DNA from: Pirellulales bacterium
GTDB lineage: Bacteria; Planctomycetota; Planctomycetia; Pirellulales; JAEUIK01
Length of the DNA: 64,000 nucleotides
Reading direction: 5' to 3'
Assembly: GCA_019694435.1 (NCBI GenBank)
Contig: JAIBBZ010000003.1
Coordinates: 278,423-342,422, forward strand
Of this stretch, positions 21,522 through 31,959 are shown piece after piece. A model generated the notes under the pieces. The model made no database searches, was not told the origin of the DNA, and saw only the letters and a program-made list of their open reading frames with translations. Position 1 is the stretch's first letter. Every line of letters starts with the position of its first letter. The position numbers were made by a program, and so were the translations under genes.

Positions 21522-22796
21522 TTACTCGTCGGCGTCGCGGACGAGGGGTTCCATCACCTTCGTGTTCCGTTCGACCGCCAGCACCACGGTCCGCTGTTCC
21601 GCACCGTCGATGCTACTGGCCACGGCCGGAATCACCTGTCGACAATTCGGCAGGCTGTAGCGCACCGTAAAGGTTCCGTCGGGACGCAGCTTCACGGGGT
21701 CGCCCTGCAAGGTGACGTGGGCCCCCGGCTCCGTTGCGCCGAACACGATCAGCTCGGCATCGAGCTCGAAATTGAATTTGCGCTCGCGGCCCAGGGCGCC
21801 GTCGGCGCCGGTGCCAAAGCGCGTCATCATCGGCGAGCCCATCGGGCGGCGGAGCCGCTCCTCGAACAACTCCTGCAGCTCGGTGCTGCAGCCACCCGCC
21901 GGGTTGGCGCTCATCGCGTAGATCTTCTCGGCGTTCTGCGCGACATCGGTCCAGTTCTCGTCAATCGCATCGCTGGCGCCGGCGCGCGGCGTGCTCACCA
22001 TATTGCTCCGGGCCAGGCAGTAGAACCGCCCGCCCGCCGCGAGGTAGCCGATTTCCAGGCGGAAGTTTTTCGGCGGATCGTGGACGTCGACATACCAGTT
22101 GTTCACGCCGCCGTGAATTTCGATGTTGCGTACGACCGTCTCGCTCGAACTGGTTGTGCTGGTCCCGTGCACCCGCAGCAGTCGCAAGACCGGGCGGCAC
22201 GTGTGCCATTCGCCGGCCATCGCCGCCTGGGCCCGCTCGACCGATTGCCGAGTCAGTTCCCAGTAGGCGTGCAGCCAGTAGGGATCGCGCACCATGACCA
22301 CCAGGCGATCGCGCGTATAACCGCCAGGACGATTAGGCGGCGTATTGTGAGCCAGGTTCTTGCCGCGCTCTTGCGCGTTCTTGAATCGATTGATGCGCTG
22401 CAGGACGCGCGGGTCGGGAGGCGGCGCCACTTTCACCGGTTTGACCGGCCTGGGCTTAGCCACCTCGGCCTTGGCCACGACCGCCGGCTTCGCCACCTGC
22501 GACTTGCCCGCCGCGGAGCTCTTGGCCTGTTCCATCGCCTTGCCGTTCTTGGCCGCGATCACCGGCTTGCCAGACAGCTTCTTGGTCGTAACGACCTTTG
22601 CCCCGTGCGCTTTGGCGGGTGTCGATTTGGTTGCAGCGCGGCTCGTGGGTGCACGGCGTGCAGAGCTGCGTGCCATTTGCAGCAGCGCCTTGACAAGTTG
22701 GTCCTTGGTCATCCCGTGCCAGCCGCTGACGCCTTTGCGCTTGGCGAGCTGAGCGAGGTCCCGGGCGTTCTGGGCTTTGAGCTTCTCGGCGGTCAT
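21522..22796 (-). CDS. DUF4912 protein with an N-terminal Rho-N/SAP-like nucleic acid-binding motif
   Basis: The 424-residue protein begins with a helical SAP/Rho-N-like motif (about 1-43; LKAQNARDLAQLAKRKGVSG then MTKDQLVKALLQ), a fold that binds RNA or DNA. A Lys/Ala/Pro-rich linker of about 100 residues follows. Next is a DUF4912 domain (about 140-330), recognised by the RDRLVVMVRDPYWLHAYWEL and GRFYCLARSNMV motifs. A beta-rich tail with LIVFGATEPGAHVTLQG and a YSLPNCRQVIPAVA segment ends the protein. The ATG at 22796 is preferred to one 15 codons upstream because the motif starts there. The function of DUF4912 is not known to me. Confidence 0.8.
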   Translation of the reverse strand: MTAEKLKAQNARDLAQLAKRKGVSGWHGMTKDQLVKALLQMARSSARRAPTSRAATKSTPAKAHGAKVVTTKKLSGKPVIAAKNGKAMEQAKSSAAGKSQVAKPAVVAKAEVAKPRPVKPVKVAPPPDPRVLQRINRFKNAQERGKNLAHNTPPNRPGGYTRDRLVVMVRDPYWLHAYWELTRQSVERAQAAMAGEWHTCRPVLRLLRVHGTSTTSSSETVVRNIEIHGGVNNWYVDVHDPPKNFRLEIGYLAAGGRFYCLARSNMVSTPRAGASDAIDENWTDVAQNAEKIYAMSANPAGGCSTELQELFEERLRRPMGSPMMTRFGTGADGALGRERKFNFELDAELIVFGATEPGAHVTLQGDPVKLRPDGTFTVRYSLPNCRQVIPAVASSIDGAEQRTVVLAVERNTKVMEPLVRDADE

Positions 22797-23767
22797 CAAG
22801 GGACTAGCTCTCCCGGTGCTGCAGACGGCATGGCCAGGCATTTACTTACCGGCCACCCGACGAAATCCAGAGTGCCGTCCCTGACGACAAAAATCCCTCC
22901 GCCCCTGGCCAGTCCAGGCCGAGCCCGTCAGCGATTGATGCGGAAGAGCCGGTTCCAAGTCGCCGGGAAACCGCGTCGCCGGGAAACCGACACTAAACCA
23001 AGGCAGGCAATTCGCTTAACGCAGGCGGAAGCAGCCGCGCTCCGGCCTCCCAGCCGGGGCCATCGACTTACCGGACCCCCAATCAGAAACTCGCTTTTCT
23101 GCTCGTCAGCATGCCCCCGCTCGTGCGGCGTCTTGCGACCGCAAAAATGAAGGGCCATGCTGAGCAACCCGGCCTCTTGAGTCTAACCATAACGTTGCAT
23201 TTACGCAACGACCCCACCGGTTGCAAACAGGCTCTAGCGGTTCTAGCGAACTTGCCGCATCTCTATATTTAGTAAAGGTTAACAGAACAATTGCTACAAT
23301 CGACAAGGTCCGACTTGTGTTGATCTTGGCCGTGGGAGAGCGCGCCGAATTGGCCCGATCCGAACACCCATTTCGGCTGGCCACCTAAGCGGCACCCGTC
23401 ACCTGCGCCTGCCACCTTCTACGACACGCGTGGGGGCTGACCTAAGGGGTTCCGCGGATCGTGTTTGCACCTCGTCAAGGGCCGGTTGCAGACATTGTGA
23501 AAAAAAACACGAATTCTTTGTCGCAGTTCATTGACACTTCCTGGCGGCCTCCATTACAGTTTTGGCTTCCTGCTTGCAGTCGCAGTGTCGTACGTCGTAA
23601 CCTGCTTGCTCTGCTGCGTTTGCAGCGGTCGCTCCGCGGGGGGATAGCGCCCGCTCGACGCCCGGCCATCTGGCCCTGCTTCGCTGGCTGGGAGACTCGT
23701 CAGGGAAAACCCTTTCCCGTGGGCGCCGGTTTCCCGAGAGCGGCAGTGCCATGGATCAGGCAGCACC
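22797..23767 (+). other. 971-base non-coding region upstream of the ATP synthase operon
   Basis: No open frame in this stretch looks like a real gene. It separates the divergent DUF4912 gene from the atp operon. It is more AT-rich than its surroundings between about 23180 and 23300, and again at 23490-23580, where a promoter candidate lies. A long 5' leader of roughly 200 bases would precede the first atp gene if that promoter is right. Confidence 0.5.
23531..23560 (+). promoter_or_regulatory. Candidate sigma70-type promoter of the atp operon
   Basis: A perfect -35 hexamer TTGACA (23531-23536) is followed after 18 bases by TACAGT (23555-23560), four of six -10 positions. Transcription would begin near 23567, about 200 bases before the first atp start codon. 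Confidence 0.4.
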
Positions 23768-24073
23768 ATGGATCAGACTCCTGACGACGAGTCGGCTGTA
23801 GCCAGGGGAATTGCTTGGTATTCCGTCGCCCTGACCATTTCCTCAGAAATGGTCGTGCCCGGGGTGATTGGGATTGGGCTCGATCGCTATTTCGGCACCC
23901 AAAACTGGTGTGCCTTAGTCGGGTTTCTATTGGGGATCGTGGTGTCGATGTGGCATCTGCTTCGGCTCTCAATCGAGGGCACGAAAGGCATGCCGGGACG
24001 GCACGACGACGACCTGCCAACCAAGAGACCGACGAAACCGCCGCCTCAGGGCGGAGAAACTTTCGACCGCTGA
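23768..24073 (+). CDS. AtpZ/AtpI-like small membrane protein of the ATP synthase operon
   Basis: This 101-residue protein has two membrane helices (about 17-40 and 47-66) joined by a short loop with GIGLDRYFGTQNW, the layout of AtpZ/AtpI family proteins (AtpZ forms a Mg/Ca carrier with AtpI or helps c-ring assembly). A hydrophilic tail with DDDLPTKRPTKPP follows. It is the first gene of the atp operon. The 11-base sequence CCATGGATCAG occurs twice, at 23749 and 23766; the first copy opens a 16-codon out-of-frame reading frame (23751-23801) overlapping this start. Confidence 0.75.
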   Translation: MDQTPDDESAVARGIAWYSVALTISSEMVVPGVIGIGLDRYFGTQNWCALVGFLLGIVVSMWHLLRLSIEGTKGMPGRHDDDLPTKRPTKPPPQGGETFDR

Positions 24074-24109
24074 AGCTGCTGCCCGACCGCCAAGGGCGCC
24101 AACGAAGAA

Positions 24110-24580
24110 TTGACCGCGTCCGTGGAATTCTCCTCAACAGCCCGCCGCCCACTTTCGACCCTCGGGTCGCACGGCCGGCACGCGCTGACGTCGCTGTTGA
24201 GGCTCGTCGCGGTACTCAGTCTGGTCAGCCTGTTGCTCGTGGCCTTGGCCGCCGCGCTGGGTTATCGCTTGCCGCTGGTCGAAATCACCATCGCCAATGC
24301 CCTGTGCCTGGTGGGTGGCGTGAGCGCGGCCGTGCTCGCCTACCCTCGACCCGGCCAGGTCGATGTGGGCAAGGTGCATCTGGCCATCGCGCTGCGGACG
24401 GGTGTGCCGCTGTTCGGCCTGCTGGCCGTGCAATTCATCCACCCGGCGCTGATCGATGCGGGCCTCCCCATCTATCTGCTGCCGCTGTACGGTGCCACGC
24501 TCGTGGTCGAGACCATGGCCATGCTCGGCGTGCTGAAGCGGCAACAAGCGGAGTTTAGCGCCGGGTCCACGCGAGCCTAA
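24110..24580 (+). CDS. AtpI-like integral membrane protein
   Basis: A 156-residue protein with about four membrane helices (near 28-50, 56-77, 88-110 and 118-138), placed between the atpZ-like gene and atpB, the position of atpI. Sequence similarity to AtpI is low by eye, so the name is by position and topology. The start is a TTG at 24110, or a GTG nine bases later; neither has a good ribosome site. A role in c-ring assembly or Mg transport is inference. Confidence 0.65.
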   Translation: MTASVEFSSTARRPLSTLGSHGRHALTSLLRLVAVLSLVSLLLVALAAALGYRLPLVEITIANALCLVGGVSAAVLAYPRPGQVDVGKVHLAIALRTGVPLFGLLAVQFIHPALIDAGLPIYLLPLYGATLVVETMAMLGVLKRQQAEFSAGSTRA

Positions 24581-24614
24581 TGGGAGCGTCCGTCCGCACG
24601 GAGTTCGATCGTCG

Positions 24615-25424
24615 ATGAGCGATACTGATCATCTGCTGGATCACGTCCAGGACTCGACCCACTTCGAGTTCCCGGGGTGGACCTGCCAAATTCCGCAACC
24701 CTTCGAGGCGCAGGGATTCACGATCACCAAGTTCATGGTGCTCGAGGTCGTAGCGGCGGTGTTCGTGGCCGTGGCCTTTATCTGGCTGGGCCAACGCATC
24801 GGCAAGGGCGATCAGCCGCGCGGGCGACTGGTCAACCTGCTCGAGGCGATCCTGCTGTTCGTGCGCGACGAGGTGATCCGACCGTCGATGGGCAAGCACG
24901 ACGCCGACAAGTTCACGCCACTGCTGTGGACCGTGTTCTTTTTCATCCTGTTCTGCAATTTGCTCGGCATGTTGCCGTGGATGGGAACGCCGACTAGCGA
25001 CATCAACGTGACCGGCGTCATGGCGCTGATCACGTTTGCCACGGTGCTGCTGACGGGCGTGATCAAGATGGGCCCGGTCGGCTTCGTCAAGGCGCAGGTG
25101 CCCCACATGGATCTGCCCGGGGGCCTGGGGCTCGTGCTGAAGCCGATGCTCCTGGTGATCGAGCTGTTCGGCTTGCTGGTCAAGCACTGCGTGTTGGCGA
25201 TTCGGTTGTTTGCCAACATGTTTGCCGGCCACCTGATGCTGGCCGTAATCCTGGGCTTCATCGTGCAAACCGCCGGCACCTGGTCGGCGTTGCCCGTTTG
25301 GCCGGCGAGCCTGCTGGGGGCGACGGCCATGAGCCTGTTGGAATTGTTCGTGGCCTTTTTGCAGGCCTATATCTTCACGTTTTTGTCCGCAATGTTTATC
25401 GGCATGGCTTCGCACGCCCACTGA
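24615..25424 (+). CDS. atpB: ATP synthase Fo subunit a
   Basis: The 269-residue protein carries the proton half-channel. It has an N-terminal extension, helices from about residue 38 to the end, and the essential arginine as R197 in LAIRLFANMFAGH. A C-terminal helix reads ELFVAFLQAYIFTFLSAMFIGMASHAH, the usual ending. The DKFTPLLWTVFFFILFCNLLGMLP stretch is also conserved. It begins 34 bases after the atpI-like gene and is followed by atpE. Confidence 0.96.
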   Translation: MSDTDHLLDHVQDSTHFEFPGWTCQIPQPFEAQGFTITKFMVLEVVAAVFVAVAFIWLGQRIGKGDQPRGRLVNLLEAILLFVRDEVIRPSMGKHDADKFTPLLWTVFFFILFCNLLGMLPWMGTPTSDINVTGVMALITFATVLLTGVIKMGPVGFVKAQVPHMDLPGGLGLVLKPMLLVIELFGLLVKHCVLAIRLFANMFAGHLMLAVILGFIVQTAGTWSALPVWPASLLGATAMSLLELFVAFLQAYIFTFLSAMFIGMASHAH

Positions 25425-25494
25425 GGCGGCCGCGCCGAGTCCGTTGTTTTCGCACAGGACCGCTCAACTCGCTCTAGTGAAGGAGATGCAACCC

Positions 25495-25836
25495 GTGTTT
25501 CGAGTTCTGAAGACGCTTGCGATCGTATTGGCCGTGTTGTTCACCGTGGCGCCGGCGCTGGCTCAGGAAACCCCCGCGCCTGCTCCGGCCGAGGCGGCTG
25601 CCTCTTCGGCGCCGAATGCCGTGTTGCCCGTCAAGGCCGCGGCCGGCTTGAGCATCGGCCTGGTGATGATTGGCCTGGGCCTGGGGATCGGTCGCATCGG
25701 CGGTTCGGCCGTCGAGGCCGCCGCCCGCCAGCCGGAAGCCTGGGGCAACATCCAGACGGGCATGATCATCGCGGCCGCGCTGATCGAAGGGGCCGGCTTG
25801 TTCGGCCTGATCATCTGCGGCTTCTTGCTCAACTAG
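25495..25836 (+). CDS. atpE: ATP synthase Fo subunit c
   Basis: The mature part is a two-helix hairpin with the RQPE loop (78-81) and the ion-binding glutamate E98 in AALIEGAGLFG. The Na-type E-S/T motif is missing and the position equivalent to the helix-1 glutamine is hydrophobic, so it is a proton-type ring (inference). Residues 1-23 form a signal-peptide-like segment ending APALAQ, followed by a Pro/Ala-rich spacer to about 45. The ribosome site AGGAG directly abuts an ATG at 25486 and is nine bases from the GTG at 25495, so I choose the GTG start. A 113-residue product results, longer than the usual 70-85. Confidence 0.95.
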   Translation: MFRVLKTLAIVLAVLFTVAPALAQETPAPAPAEAAASSAPNAVLPVKAAAGLSIGLVMIGLGLGIGRIGGSAVEAAARQPEAWGNIQTGMIIAAALIEGAGLFGLIICGFLLN

Positions 25837-25921
25837 TTCGTTGGTCCCGGTTCGACTCTGCCGGAGGCGCGGCCTGCCGCCGCGCTAACGCCGAGTCCTC
25901 CCACTGCAAAGCGATTTGGAC

Positions 25922-26587
25922 ATGCTGAACAAACTGCTGCTCGGGCCGGCGCTGATCTTTGCGCTGGCACTGGCGAATGTTCCGGCAACTGCGGCCGATG
26001 CGGCGCACGACACGGCTGGGCATCCTGCTACGGACGCTGGGCATGCCGCAGAAGCCGGCCACGGCGCAGACGCGCATGGCGACGATGGGGGCGTGCTGTC
26101 GCCCAACACGCAGCTCGCCATTTGGACGGCGGTCGTCTTCGCCATGCTGCTGGCTACGCTGAAGAAATTCGCCTGGGGACCGATCTCCGCCGGACTCGAC
26201 CGCCGCGAGGAACGGATCACCTCGGCGATCGCCACCGCGGAGCAGGCCAACCAGGATGCCCAGAAGCTGCTGGGCCAGTACGAGGCCAAGCTGGCCACGG
26301 CCGCCGACGAGGTCCGCAAGATGATCGAAGAAGCCCGCCGCGACGCGGAGCACACGCAGAAGGACATCCTGGCCAAGGCCAACGTCGAGGCGCAGCACCT
26401 GCGCGACCGCGCTGTGCGGGATATCGAGACCGCGACGGCACAGGCGCTCAAGGAGCTGGCCGAGCGGAGTGCCAATGTGGCCGTCGAGCTGGCCGGCAAG
26501 ATCGTCCGCAGCCAACTCGGGCCGGCCGACCATGCCCGACTGATCGACGAGGCGGTTGCCAAGTTCGGCAGCCCCTCGAAAAACTGA
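25922..26587 (+). CDS. atpF: ATP synthase Fo subunit b with signal peptide and His-rich linker
   Basis: Residues 1-24 look like a signal peptide (ending ATAA). A spacer of about 30 residues rich in His, Asp, Ala and Gly follows (His at 29, 34, 41, 47 and 52). The single membrane helix (about 62-80) is followed by the long charged helix typical of the peripheral stalk (about 90-205). Subunit b normally starts outside the membrane with its N-terminus, so a cleaved signal peptide fits the topology. A TTG six bases earlier is the alternative start. The stop is 64 bases before atpH. Confidence 0.92.
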   Translation: MLNKLLLGPALIFALALANVPATAADAAHDTAGHPATDAGHAAEAGHGADAHGDDGGVLSPNTQLAIWTAVVFAMLLATLKKFAWGPISAGLDRREERITSAIATAEQANQDAQKLLGQYEAKLATAADEVRKMIEEARRDAEHTQKDILAKANVEAQHLRDRAVRDIETATAQALKELAERSANVAVELAGKIVRSQLGPADHARLIDEAVAKFGSPSKN

Positions 26588-26651
26588 CCGCCGGTTACCG
26601 GATCGTATAAGCCCTGTCCGAACGTCATCCAGCCACGGCGACGACCGTCCC

Positions 26652-27287
26652 ATGAGCAACGCCGCAAACCACGCCGCCAACGAGATCGACCCGCGCAGCA
26701 AGCAGGTAGGGTTGGTCTACGCGCGCGGCCTGCTGAACGCGGCCCAAGCCGCCGGGCAGCTCGACGCGATCGTCGTGGAGTTTGCATCGTTCGTGCAGGA
26801 AGTGCTCGACCGGCAACCGCGCTTCGAGCATTTGCTGGGCTCGGCGCTGGTCAGCCCCGAAAACAAGGTGGCCGTGCTCGATCGGGTATTGACCGGTCGT
26901 GCTTCGGACATCTTCGGCAAATTCTTGAAGGTCGTGGCCCGTCACGGCCGGCTGAGCGAGTTGCGGGCCATGCTCGTGGCCGCCCGCGAAGTCCGCAACG
27001 AAATGCGCGGCGTGGTTCCCGTCGAGGTGCGGACCGCGGCACCGCTGGCCGATGGGTTGTTGGCCCGTGCGGCCGCCGCGATGTCGAACCTTGTCAAAGG
27101 CCAGGCAGAAATTCACCACCAGGTTGACCCTGAGCTGATCGGCGGGCTCGTGGTGCGGGTCGGCGACACCGTCTACGACGGTTCGCTGGCCGCGCAGCTC
27201 GAACGTGTTCGCCGACAGATGATCAACAGGAGCGTCCATGAGATTCAGAGCCGACGAGATCGCTTCCGTCATCCAGAAGGAAATTGA
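26652..27287 (+). CDS. atpH: ATP synthase F1 subunit delta
   Basis: The 211-residue protein has the OSCP/delta pattern: an N-terminal domain with [17 protein letters not shown], the middle [20 protein letters not shown], and the C-terminal [29 protein letters not shown] that caps the F1 head. Its last 17 codons overlap the start of atpA by 50 bases, more than usual for this gene pair. It follows atpF. Confidence 0.93.
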   Translation: MSNAANHAANEIDPRSKQVGLVYARGLLNAAQAAGQLDAIVVEFASFVQEVLDRQPRFEHLLGSALVSPENKVAVLDRVLTGRASDIFGKFLKVVARHGRLSELRAMLVAAREVRNEMRGVVPVEVRTAAPLADGLLARAAAAMSNLVKGQAEIHHQVDPELIGGLVVRVGDTVYDGSLAAQLERVRRQMINRSVHEIQSRRDRFRHPEGN

Positions 27288-28773
27288 GCAGTTCGACGCG
27301 CAGATCGACGTCCGCGACGTCGGCCGTGTGCTCGAAGCTGGCGACGGCATTGCCCGCGTGTACGGCCTGTCCGGCGTGATGTCGGGCGAAATGGTCGACT
27401 TCACTGAAAGCGGCGTGCAGGGCCTGGCCTTCAACCTCGAAGAGAACTCGGTGGGGATCATCATCCTCGGCGACTTCCTCAAGGTGCGCGAGGGCGAAGA
27501 AGTCCGCAGCACCGGCCGACTGCTGAGCGTGCCGGTGGGCGAGGCCATGATCGGCCGCGTGGTCGACGGGCTGGGGAACCCGCTCGACGGCCGTGGCCCG
27601 ATCGTCACCAGCGAACGCCGTCCGGTCGAATCGATGGCGCCGGGCGTGGCCGGCCGTCAGCCGGTGCGTGAACCGCTGCAAACCGGCATCAAGGCCATCG
27701 ACGCCATGACGCCGATCGGCCGCGGGCAGCGCGAATTGATCATCGGCGACCGCAAGACCGGCAAGACCGCGATCGGCATCGACGCGATCATCAACCAGAA
27801 GCACTCCGGCGTGAAGTGCTTCTACGTGGCCGTCGGCCAGAAGGAAAGCACCGTCGCCGGCATCATCGAGGCCCTCCGCCAGCACGGCGCGATGGACTAC
27901 ACCACCGTGATCGTCGCCGGCGCCAGCGACCCGGCCCCGATGCAGTACATCGCCCCCTACTCGGGCACGGCGATGGCCGAGTTCTTCACCTACCGCGGCG
28001 AGCATGCCCTGATCGTCTATGACGACTTGTCGAAGCAGGCCGCGGCCTATCGCGAATTGTCGCTGCTGATGCGGCGGCCCCCGGGTCGCGAAGCCTTCCC
28101 GGGCGACGTGTTCTACTGCCACAGCCGGCTGCTCGAGCGTTCGGCCAAATTGAGCCAAGAGCTGGGCGGTGGCTCGCTGACCTCGCTGCCGATCGTGGAA
28201 ACGCTCGAAGGCGAAGTGTCGGCCTACATTCCCACGAACGTGATCTCGATCACCGACGGCCAAATCTACCTGCAGCCCGACTTGTTCTTCCGCGGCCAGC
28301 GGCCGGCGATGAACGTCGGGATCTCGGTGTCGCGCGTCGGTGGTGCGGCTCAGATTCCGGCGATGAAAAAGGTGGCTGGCGGTTTGCGGCTCGACCTGGC
28401 CGCGTTCCGCGAACTTGAAGCGTTCGCCCAGCTCGGTACCGAGCTCGACGCCGCCACGCAGTCGCGGCTCGATCGCGGTTACCGCATGGTCGAACTGCTC
28501 AAGCAGGGCCAGTACCAGCCGATGGACGTGATCGACGAGGTGATGAGCATCTACGCCGGCACCCGCGGTTACCTCGACAAGGTGCCGATCAAACAGGTCC
28601 GCAACTGGGAGACCGAGTTCCTGGCGTTCATGCGGGAGCAGAAGCCCGAGGTGCGGCAGGTCATCGCCGACTCCCAGCAATTGTCCGACGATTCGGCGGC
28701 CAAGCTGGAGCAGGCGATCGCCGAGTTCAAGAAACAGTACGAAGCCCGCCAGGGCGCAGCGAAAAAGGCATAG
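27238..28773 (+). CDS. atpA: ATP synthase F1 subunit alpha
   Basis: The 511-residue protein has the Walker A motif GDRKTGKT (170-177) in its nucleotide-binding domain and the C-terminal helical bundle. The alpha subunit binds nucleotide at non-catalytic sites. The ATG at 27238 follows an AGGAG ribosome site. The gene begins inside the 3' end of atpH and ends four bases before atpG. Confidence 0.97.
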   Translation: MRFRADEIASVIQKEIEQFDAQIDVRDVGRVLEAGDGIARVYGLSGVMSGEMVDFTESGVQGLAFNLEENSVGIIILGDFLKVREGEEVRSTGRLLSVPVGEAMIGRVVDGLGNPLDGRGPIVTSERRPVESMAPGVAGRQPVREPLQTGIKAIDAMTPIGRGQRELIIGDRKTGKTAIGIDAIINQKHSGVKCFYVAVGQKESTVAGIIEALRQHGAMDYTTVIVAGASDPAPMQYIAPYSGTAMAEFFTYRGEHALIVYDDLSKQAAAYRELSLLMRRPPGREAFPGDVFYCHSRLLERSAKLSQELGGGSLTSLPIVETLEGEVSAYIPTNVISITDGQIYLQPDLFFRGQRPAMNVGISVSRVGGAAQIPAMKKVAGGLRLDLAAFRELEAFAQLGTELDAATQSRLDRGYRMVELLKQGQYQPMDVIDEVMSIYAGTRGYLDKVPIKQVRNWETEFLAFMREQKPEVRQVIADSQQLSDDSAAKLEQAIAEFKKQYEARQGAAKKA

Positions 28774-28777
28774 CCCG

Positions 28778-29662
28778 ATGGCCAAGGCCCGCGCGCTCGA
28801 CAAACGCCGCAAGAGCATCAAGAACATCCGCAAGATCACGCGGACGATGGAATTGATCGCGACTGCGCGCTTCAAGAAGGCGATGGACCGCGCCCACGCG
28901 GCCACCGCCTACACGCGGCGGATGACGGCGCTCGTGGCCGACCTGGCGCGCAGCGGCCTGGACATCACCCACCCGCTGCTCGTGGCCCGCGCCGAAACGC
29001 GCCGCGCCGCGTTGCTGGTCATTACCAGCAACCGCGGCTTGTGCGCCGGCTACAACTCGAACGTCTTGCGGCTGGCCAACGAGCGCTACGCGAGGCTCCG
29101 CGAACAAGGCATCGACACGGCCCTCGAGGTGTCGGGCAAGCGCGGGATCTCGGCCTTTAAGTTCCGCGGCATTCCGACCGCGGTCAGCTACACGCAGTTC
29201 GAAGACAAGCCGACCTACGACGAAATCGAGGTGCTGGCCAAGCGCTACCTCGAGCAATACGTCACGGGCCAGCTCGATCGGCTGGACGTGGTGTACACGC
29301 GATTTGAAAACGTGGCGAAGCAGGCGGCCGTGGTCGAGACACTGCTGCCCTTGGCCGCGCTCGACACCGGCGCGGCCGCCAAGGCCAGTTCCGGCACCGC
29401 GCGGCAGTACGAATTCCTGCCCTCGGCCGCGAGCATCCTCGAAGAGGTCGTGCCGACCAGCTTCAAGGTCAAGCTGTTCAAGTGCTTCCTCGACGCGGCC
29501 GTGAGCGAACAGATTGCCCGGATGGTGGCGATGAAATCGGCCACCGAGAACGCCGACAAGATGATCAAGTCGTTGTCGATGACCTACAACCGTGCCCGGC
29601 AGTCGCAGATCACCAGCGATCTGCTCGACGTGCTCGGCGGCGTCGAGGCCCTCAAAGGATAA
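28778..29662 (+). CDS. atpG: ATP synthase F1 subunit gamma
   Basis: The 294-residue central stalk subunit begins MAKARALDKRRKSIKNIRKI, continues with ITRTMELIATARFKKA, and ends with NRARQSQITSDLLDVLGG, the classic N- and C-terminal coiled-coil helices of gamma. Rotation of this subunit couples the c ring to the alpha/beta head. It follows atpA by four bases and is separated from atpD by 98 bases. Confidence 0.97.
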   Translation: MAKARALDKRRKSIKNIRKITRTMELIATARFKKAMDRAHAATAYTRRMTALVADLARSGLDITHPLLVARAETRRAALLVITSNRGLCAGYNSNVLRLANERYARLREQGIDTALEVSGKRGISAFKFRGIPTAVSYTQFEDKPTYDEIEVLAKRYLEQYVTGQLDRLDVVYTRFENVAKQAAVVETLLPLAALDTGAAAKASSGTARQYEFLPSAASILEEVVPTSFKVKLFKCFLDAAVSEQIARMVAMKSATENADKMIKSLSMTYNRARQSQITSDLLDVLGGVEALKG

Positions 29663-29718
29663 CCCCCTCCACGAGCCACGCTGCCGCGGCAGTCGAGCAC
29701 GCCCTGCCCTTGCCGTAA

Positions 29719-31215
<1,497 letters not shown>

Positions 31216-31293
31216 CGCCCAGCACCCGATCGCCTCGCCCCCAACCGCTGCCCCGGAGTAGCCTGGCTGCGCCCCGCCAGCCGCGAACAGACC

Positions 31294-31710
31294 ATGGCCG
31301 AACTCAAATGCATCGTCGTCACGCCTGAAACGACCGTCGTCGAAACGACGGTCGCCAGCGTCGTCTTGCCGCTTTACGACGGCGAAATCGGCATCCTGGC
31401 CGGGCACGCTCCACTGATCGGCCGGCTCGGTTACGGCGAGCTGCGGCTCTCCGCACCCGGCGCCGCGACGACGCGGCTGTTCATCGACGGCGGATTCGTC
31501 CAGGTGGCAGACAACACGGTCTCGGTCCTCACCAACCGGGCCATCCCCGTGCAGCAGCTCGACTTGAAGGAAGCCTCGGACAAGTTTGCCGAGATCGTCG
31601 CGACAAAGGCCGGCAGCCCGGAATTGCAGGCCATTCGCGATGAGCAGTTGCTGCGTGCCCGCACCCAACTGCGGTTGGCACGCTCGCGTCAAGGCAGCAG
31701 CGGGCACTAG
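31294..31710 (+). CDS. atpC: ATP synthase F1 subunit epsilon
   Basis: This 138-residue protein has the epsilon N-terminal beta sandwich (VASVVLPLYDGEIGILAGHAPLIGRLGYGEL) and a C-terminal helical pair. It is the last gene of the operon. Epsilon links gamma to the c ring and regulates hydrolysis. The tail RSRQGSSGH is unremarkable. Confidence 0.95.
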   Translation: MAELKCIVVTPETTVVETTVASVVLPLYDGEIGILAGHAPLIGRLGYGELRLSAPGAATTRLFIDGGFVQVADNTVSVLTNRAIPVQQLDLKEASDKFAEIVATKAGSPELQAIRDEQLLRARTQLRLARSRQGSSGH

Positions 31711-31959
31711 AAGGGCTCCGCCGGTCGCGCGCGGTTCGCTACGAAGCGAGCGCGGTTCGGCCGTTTCGCCGTCGGCGCTACGGATCAGCTTCTCTAGCTG
31801 TGCCCTTCGCACCGCAAGGCTGCGCGAAATCGCCACCGCGCGCTTAGTCCCGCTCACTTTCGAGCGTCGCCTGCGCCGAATCAGATAGCAAGGGGGGCGT
31901 ACGTTGCCCCGGCAATCATCGCCGCACAGCGAAGGACCGCTCGCCGGCCGAGGTCGCGG

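Noticed and set aside
25630..25830. Possible sodium-type ATP synthase c ring
   Set aside because: The Na-binding signature (Q in helix 1 and ES/T after the ion-binding glutamate) is absent; the pattern is that of a proton ring.
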